64,000 nt of DNA, taken from Flaccisagitta enflata (taxonomy: Eukaryota > Chaetognatha > Sagittoidea > Aphragmophora). The notes beneath the pieces were generated by a model that was given only the letters and a program-made list of their open reading frames with translations, was not told where the DNA came from and did not search any database. Of this stretch, positions 63,898-64,000 are shown piece after piece. How positions within the stretch are numbered: position 1 is the stretch's first letter; every line of letters begins with the position of its first letter. The position numbers and the translations under genes were made by a program. The stretch lies in the NCBI GenBank assembly GCA_965153355.1, contig OZ231126.1, forward strand, positions 83,948,001-84,012,000. Direction: 5' to 3'.

Positions 63898-64000
63898 ATT
63901 CGAAGAATGCGAAAAATGCTCGATCCGGGCCCTGAGGTGTGATGCGCCGCCATAAGATGGCGTTTTTCGGTATTTTTGACCTCACCATCGTGTTTCCCAC
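63898..64000. repeat. Right copy of the ~100-bp inverted repeat, cut by the window end
   Basis: Reverse complement of 60323-60425: TGCGAAAAATGCTCGATCCG, CGCCGCCATAAGATGGCG and CACCATCGTGTTTCCCAC. It continues to the last base, so its true length is unknown. Confidence 0.85.

Overview
This window looks like a gene-poor, extremely repeat-rich stretch of nuclear DNA from a eukaryote, probably a protist or other lineage outside the familiar models. The signs are GT-AG introns, AATAAA-type ends, LINE, LTR and MITE elements, and long microsatellites in introns. There are no bacterial operons or ribosome binding sites. I could not identify the species, and I saw no rRNA or tRNA gene.

Left end (0.4-8.6 kb): the long single-frame ORFs here are mostly low complexity, but splicing by eye gives an 11-exon plus-strand gene (412-6763). 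Its introns are all GT-AG and every phase joins, giving 515 residues. Three further phase-compatible exons follow (7540-8576). Two introns of this gene hold tandem duplications that copy the end of the preceding exon together with its splice donor: an 18-copy 94-bp array, and a single extra copy bounded by (TA)n. A Tc1/mariner-type MITE sits exactly on the stop codon.

Middle (8.6-34.9 kb): mostly dispersed repeats. Two families dominate. HT elements have a 5' hairpin followed by GTCC/GTCG tetranucleotides, and the stem covaries between copies. FB elements are foldback repeats with GGGCAGCGGCCCC arms around 20-21 bp arrays. hAT and pogo/mariner-type MITEs with target duplications are interspersed and often nested. 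Several short coding-looking exons with good splice sites suggest that split genes with very long introns run through this area.

LINE with nested LTR element (34.97-53.07 kb): a 5'-truncated non-LTR retrotransposon has an endonuclease C-terminus and an intact reverse transcriptase. A second long ORF follows downstream in another frame, overlapping the first by a few bases. That second ORF is split by a 12,463-bp LTR element (38916-51378) with 496-bp TG...CA LTRs, one mismatch between LTRs and a GCGG target duplication. Removing the element and one target copy restores a 781-codon frame exactly. The LTR element lies in the opposite orientation and has no gag-pol. Its 11.5-kb interior carries degraded copies of the same host repeats.

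Right end (53-64 kb): LINE tail, four MITEs, several FB and HT copies (one FB nested inside another), triplet-rich DNA, and a near-identical ~100-bp inverted repeat whose right copy runs to the window end.
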